Assembly (NCBI GenBank): GCA_030544235.1
Contig: CM060468.1
Coordinates: 4,656,758 to 4,720,757 of the forward strand
Origin: Lepturacanthus savala
Lineage: Eukaryota > Chordata > Actinopteri > Scombriformes > Trichiuridae
Direction of reading: 5' to 3'
DNA: 64,000 bases
In this document: piece after piece, positions 62,709 to 64,000 of the stretch
How the letters are laid out: the number at the start of each line of letters is the position of its first letter
Position numbering within the stretch: the first letter of the stretch is position 1
Notes under the pieces: model-generated
What the model saw: only the letters and a program-made list of their open reading frames with translations
Database searches by the model: none
Told to the model about the DNA's origin: nothing
Program-made: the position numbers and the translations under genes

Positions 62709-62921
62709 TCAATAAGATATTGTTGTTTTGTCCCAGTTTTGGCCCTTCTTGCTCTGGCTCTTCATCCTGGGTAGCTGAACGTCCACTTCTTCCTCGCTGT
62801 CGTCTGACTCGGTGCTGGTGATGTCATCGTCCTCATCATCGTCCTCCTCTTCTTCCTCCTCCTCGTCCTCCTCCTCTTCCTCGCTGGCCTCTTCTTCTGC
62901 AGCCTGGGGCTCCTCCAGATT
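62709..62921 (-). CDS. clstn2: calsyntenin, last exon: acidic cytoplasmic tail
   Basis: Encodes the last 70 residues, beginning NLEEPQ after an acceptor TCTCTCTCCACAG (minus strand) and ending ISY-stop. The run from residue 9 to 33 of the exon is almost all Glu and Asp. It is followed by ITSTESDDSEEE, the acidic tail typical of calsyntenin-1 and -2; calsyntenin-3 lacks it. Calsyntenins are neuronal type I membrane proteins of the cadherin superfamily, and two WD motifs in their tails bind kinesin light chain for axonal transport. The C-terminal motif, normally WDDS followed by T-L-S/P-Y, reads NWDKTTISY here, so the second Asp is Lys. The acidic run is coded by GAG/GAA repeats. clstn2 is preferred over clstn1 mainly because spsb4 is the neighbour. 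Confidence 0.8.
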   Translation of the reverse strand, partial: NLEEPQAAEEEASEEEEEDEEEEEEEDDDEDDDITSTESDDSEEEVDVQLPRMKSQSKKGQNWDKTTISY

Positions 62922-63626
62922 CTGTGGAGAGAGATATTCAGAGAGTTTCAGGAATACTAAAAACGCACTCAGAGTGCACAGACCTCCGCCAAGCATATTG
63001 TGACTCCCGCCCAACATTGTTGCCCTACACTTATTGAATACGAGAACTATGGTGGAATTAAAAGTAGGCATAGTCAAAGTCCTCTCTTAGTGTCTCTGGT
63101 GTAGTGTGCAAAGAAAACAAGCTATGCAGGTCCAAGATATTAGGTGGCACCAAACAATATCCCCATTGTCCATTTACTGCAATGTTAAACCAGGAATTCT
63201 TACTAATCATTACCAACATTTAATCATCTTTTCATGGTACCATTCCCAACATTTGCTGAAAATTTACCAACATTTAATCATCTTTTCATGGTACCATTCC
63301 CAACATTTGCTGAAAATTTGATGCAAATCAAATCAAAATTGTGATCCATAAACCATGATTTCTTCTGGTTTGTTACCAAAATGTCATCATCTGTTCATGG
63401 TACCATTCCTAACATTTGCAAAAAATGTGATGCAAATCCGCCCAAGACTTTAAGGTATTTTTCTGACACAAAGACAAACAGACACAAACGCTGGCTAAAA
63501 CATAAATTCCTTAGCACGTAACAAAGAAATATTTTACTTTAATCACTAATGTGGAAGGACATTCCTCTATTCCCCCTCCCTGGGAGCATCCTTCCACCTT
63601 CTCCAGCCACCACAACCTCCCCTTAC
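62922..63626 (-). other. clstn2: clstn2 last intron (705 bp, phase 0)
   Basis: The donor GAG/GTAAGG (minus strand, exon end 63627) and the acceptor CCACAG (62922-62924) join as ...VNPME-NLEEP... in frame. Most of the intron is occupied by the interspersed repeat 62957-63512. Confidence 0.85.
62957..63512 (-). repeat. teleost interspersed repeat, copy 2, with tandem 54-bp unit
   Basis: Same family as 46055-46411, in the opposite orientation. The end near 62964-62985 is ACTCAGAGTGCACAGACCTC, and the other end has GACAAACAGACACAAAC near 63473-63489. Internally a 54-bp unit is present twice without any difference (63212-63265 and 63266-63319). A third, diverged unit is at 63375-63428. It lies within the last clstn2 intron. 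Confidence 0.75.
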
Positions 63627-63811
63627 CTCCATTGGATTGACGGTGATCGTCAGGGCCGAGTCGTCCCAGGTCTCGTCCGCCCCTTTGCTCGTCTCGGCCA
63701 GCCTGACCTCCTGCTGGTGGGTCAGGTGGATGCGGTAGATGCCGAGCACCACCACCACCACCAGGGCGGCGATGCACACCACAATGACCACCGTGGCGGC
63801 ACTCGGCACAC
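63627..63811 (-). CDS. clstn2: calsyntenin, penultimate exon: transmembrane and first kinesin-binding motif
   Basis: Begins after acceptor TTTTCTCAG (minus strand) with two bases of a split codon. It then encodes 61 residues starting VPSAATVVIVVC. The hydrophobic stretch from about exon residue 4 to 25 (AATVVIVVCIAALVVVVVLG) is the single membrane segment. It is followed by basic, His-rich YRIHLTHQQ on the cytoplasmic side. WDDSALTITVNPME (48-61) is the conserved first WD kinesin-light-chain-binding motif of calsyntenins, fully intact. The exon ends in phase 0 at GAG/GTAAGG. Upstream exons (cadherin repeats, LNS-like domain) lie beyond 64000. The family call is very secure; the paralogue number is inferred from synteny and the THQQ region. 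Confidence 0.88.
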
Positions 63812-64000
63812 CTGAGAAAACATGAGGTGGAAAGAGGAATCCCGTCAGTCACCAGTAAGGCTCGTTTTAGATTCAAACACTTCAAATAAACTCCAGCAGT
63901 TTAGCATTGCACTCGTATGAAGCTGGGCGACATGCAAAAGAAAAAAAATGGTCAAAAATGGATGCAGCAGGAAACCAGATATCAGATTTTTGTATTCTTG
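63812..64000 (-). other. clstn2: start of the next clstn2 intron
   Basis: Polypyrimidine/TTTTCTCAG acceptor sequence (minus strand) followed by noncoding DNA to the window edge. No further exon is visible. Confidence 0.7.

Noticed and set aside
62812..63003. + strand ORF with a long Ser run
   Set aside because: It is the antisense of the calsyntenin acidic exon; the minus-strand frame has splice sites and family motifs.
63212..63428. Tandem repeats with spacing suggestive of a CRISPR array
   Set aside because: Units are head to tail without spacers, belong to an interspersed repeat and sit in a fish intron.

Overview
The window is nuclear DNA from a ray-finned fish, most likely an acanthomorph/percomorph. 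It is AT-rich and gene-poor, with long introns, many dinucleotide microsatellites and a typical teleost repeat set: a tRNA-derived SINE of the DANA/V-SINE type, a Rex3 (RTE) LINE, an L2/Rex1-type LINE, Tc1-like, hAT-like and piggyBac-like DNA transposons and their MITEs. Two genes are supported from the sequence. I see no prokaryotic operon, CRISPR array, rRNA or free-standing tRNA gene, and almost every other ORF is noise, a simple repeat or transposon debris.

Gene 1 (+ strand) is spsb4. It encodes a SPRY-domain, SOCS-box substrate receptor of a Cullin-5 ubiquitin ligase. The whole coding region is present in two exons (24028-24736 and 39997-40124) separated by a 15.3-kb phase-1 intron. It translates to 278 residues. 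The spliced 5' UTR part begins at 23846. The 3' UTR runs to a polyadenylation signal at 41291-41296. Gene 2 (- strand) is the 3' end of a calsyntenin, best called clstn2. The transmembrane/juxtamembrane exon is at 63811-63627 and the terminal acidic exon at 62921-62709; the rest of the gene lies beyond the right edge. As I recall, human SPSB4 and CLSTN2 are both on 3q23, with paralogues SPSB1 and CLSTN1 on 1p36, so the pairing fits this vertebrate paralogon. Here the two genes are convergent.

Layout. 1-23845: no coding gene recognised; piggyBac-type MITE copies (about 5041-5235 and 12883-13386), a Tc1-type MITE (9815-10152), a long TA microsatellite (12680-12851), a possible noncoding first exon ending at 14115, a hAT transposase remnant (about 19470-20070), a SINE with target-site duplication (21273-21461), and AT-rich interspersed repeats just before the spsb4 exon. 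23846-41315: spsb4, with a degenerate Tc1-like transposase in its intron (30730-31600). 41316-58950: intergenic, with a Tc1 element carrying a nested inverted-repeat element (41385-43157), a CpG-rich repeat-poor block (43340-44640), LINE fragments (47620-48260 and 50907-51590), an unassigned 402-bp terminal-inverted-repeat element (55339-55740), two more SINE copies and a piggyBac transposase fragment. 58950-64000: the presumed long clstn2 3' UTR, the last two clstn2 exons and a repeat-bearing 705-bp intron.

I did not find a convincing undescribed biological system. The points most worth checking are the altered second kinesin-binding WD motif of the calsyntenin tail, the unassigned terminal-inverted-repeat element, the nested transposon, the piggyBac MITE family with its possible transposase source, and several repeat-poor blocks that look like candidate conserved noncoding elements.
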